Part shown: positions 14,975-15,438 of the stretch, one piece after another | Layout of the letters: each line of letters opens with the position of its first letter | How positions within the stretch are numbered: the stretch's first letter is position 1 | Source: Caldifarciminota bacterium | GTDB taxonomy: Bacteria > WOR-3 > Hydrothermia > WGAB01 | NCBI GenBank assembly: GCA_015489295.1 | Contig: WGAB01000156.1 | Location: 1 to 15,438 of the forward strand | Length of the DNA: 15,438 nt | Direction of reading: 5' to 3' | Position numbers and translations under genes: made by a program | The notes under the pieces: model-generated | What the model was told of the DNA's origin: nothing | What the model saw: only the letters and a program-made list of their open reading frames with translations | Databases searched by the model: none

Positions 14975-15438
14975 CGTGCACCTCCCGGCCCCACGATCAC
15001 GGCCACATAGCGGAGCGGCTGGAACACGGCCTGGCCGGCCTGCAGCACTGCCGTCCGGTTCACCTGATTGAGCCCCTCGTAAAACCGCCGGTACAGGTCA
15101 TAGGAGCCGCCAAGGGCCACCCAGTAGGCCAGGTACATGCCCTCATAGGTAAAGCTCTCGGTGGTGAAGGCATGGTCGGCCACCAGGGCGGTTCTTGTGC
15201 GCCGGACCATGTCGTCGGTGATCCAGGAGAGGTCCTGAAGCGTTCGGTCCAGGGCCTGCAGGATCCTGCGGGCCTCCCCTGGCGACCTGGGCCTGGCGGT
15301 CAGCTGGATGTAGTTGAGGCCCAGATGCTTTTCGTAGGAAAACCCCGCTTCCAGCGCAAGGGGCGGATCCGAGGCCAGCACCTCCTGCAAGAACGGGGAG
15401 TCGCCTTCGCTGTTCAAGAGGCCCACCAGTACCTCCAG
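14971..15438 (-). CDS. M16 family peptidase, C-terminal part (5'-truncated by window)
   Basis: The frame is open to the window edge and continues upstream, so the gene start is not included. The visible 155 residues match the C-terminal half of an M16 peptidase: LEVLVGLLNSEGDSPFLQEV at the edge, YIQLTARPRSPGEARRILQAL, ITDDMVRRTRTALVADHAF and the ending FQPLRYVAVIVGPG. No arginine/tyrosine motif like that of its neighbour is seen (the matching stretch reads VLASDPPLALEAGFSYEKH). This suggests, by analogy with M16B heterodimers, that this gene encodes the zinc-binding HxxEH subunit, but that N-terminal motif is outside the window. The stop overlaps the next gene by four bases, so the two are translationally coupled. 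Confidence 0.82.
   Translation of the reverse strand: MEVLVGLLNSEGDSPFLQEVLASDPPLALEAGFSYEKHLGLNYIQLTARPRSPGEARRILQALDRTLQDLSWITDDMVRRTRTALVADHAFTTESFTYEGMYLAYWVALGGSYDLYRRFYEGLNQVNRTAVLQAGQAVFQPLRYVAVIVGPGGAR

Noticed and set aside
1..15438. CRISPR arrays, insertion sequences, integrase or phage genes, toxin-antitoxin pairs, replication origin
   Set aside because: I looked for regular repeats, terminal inverted repeats, transposase motifs and DnaA-box clusters on both strands and saw none.

Overview
The window is GC-rich, densely coding bacterial chromosome. No ribosomal RNA, insertion sequence, phage gene or CRISPR array is visible, so this looks like core genome rather than an island. The genes point to a bacterium with a bacterial-type PTS phosphorelay, a Holliday-junction RuvB, exported proteins, a lipoprotein and an O-antigen-ligase-like membrane protein; the last two fit a diderm envelope. 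TTG starts (ptsI, fusA2) and very tight gene packing are common. The MagIII-like glycosylase, the DUF4015-type glycosidase and the EF-G2-type factor are often seen in thermophilic or candidate-phylum bacteria. I cannot assign a phylum from this sequence alone.

Plus strand, 1-8959. The window opens inside infB (C-terminal end of IF-2). It is followed at very short spacing by a DUF503/YlxP protein, HPr (ptsH), PTS enzyme I (ptsI), a DUF948-like membrane coiled-coil protein and an EF-G paralogue. These look like one transcription unit joining translation factors to a PTS phosphorelay. A perfect 16-bp hairpin follows the EF-G stop codon. Then come an exported DUF4015-type putative glycoside hydrolase, a small exported Cys/His protein with its own strong ribosome binding site and a candidate promoter, a 197-bp spacer with tRNA-like elements, and an overlapping ruvB-nif3 pair.

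Minus strand, 15438-8934. A second tight operon reads in the opposite direction: an M16 peptidase (only its C-terminal end is in the window), a second M16-like lipoprotein that has lost its zinc-binding motif, a polyprenyl-phosphate-type GT2 glycosyltransferase, a 572-residue Rossmann-fold protein of unknown function, a MagIII-like HhH-GPD DNA glycosylase, and an O-antigen ligase/polymerase-like membrane protein. Its end overlaps the end of nif3 tail to tail by 26 bp.

How they fit together: enzyme I phosphorylates HPr at His15, and HPr also carries the Ser46 regulatory site. No EII sugar permease is present, so the relay serves partners elsewhere or acts mainly in regulation. The minus-strand GT2 and O-antigen-ligase-like genes suggest cell-surface glycan work, with an M16 protease pair at the operon's upstream end. 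I found no clear multi-gene new system. The points most worth checking are the EF-G paralogue with a changed guanine-specificity motif, the uncharacterised Rossmann protein, the catalytic/non-catalytic M16 pair, and the tRNA-like spacer before ruvB.
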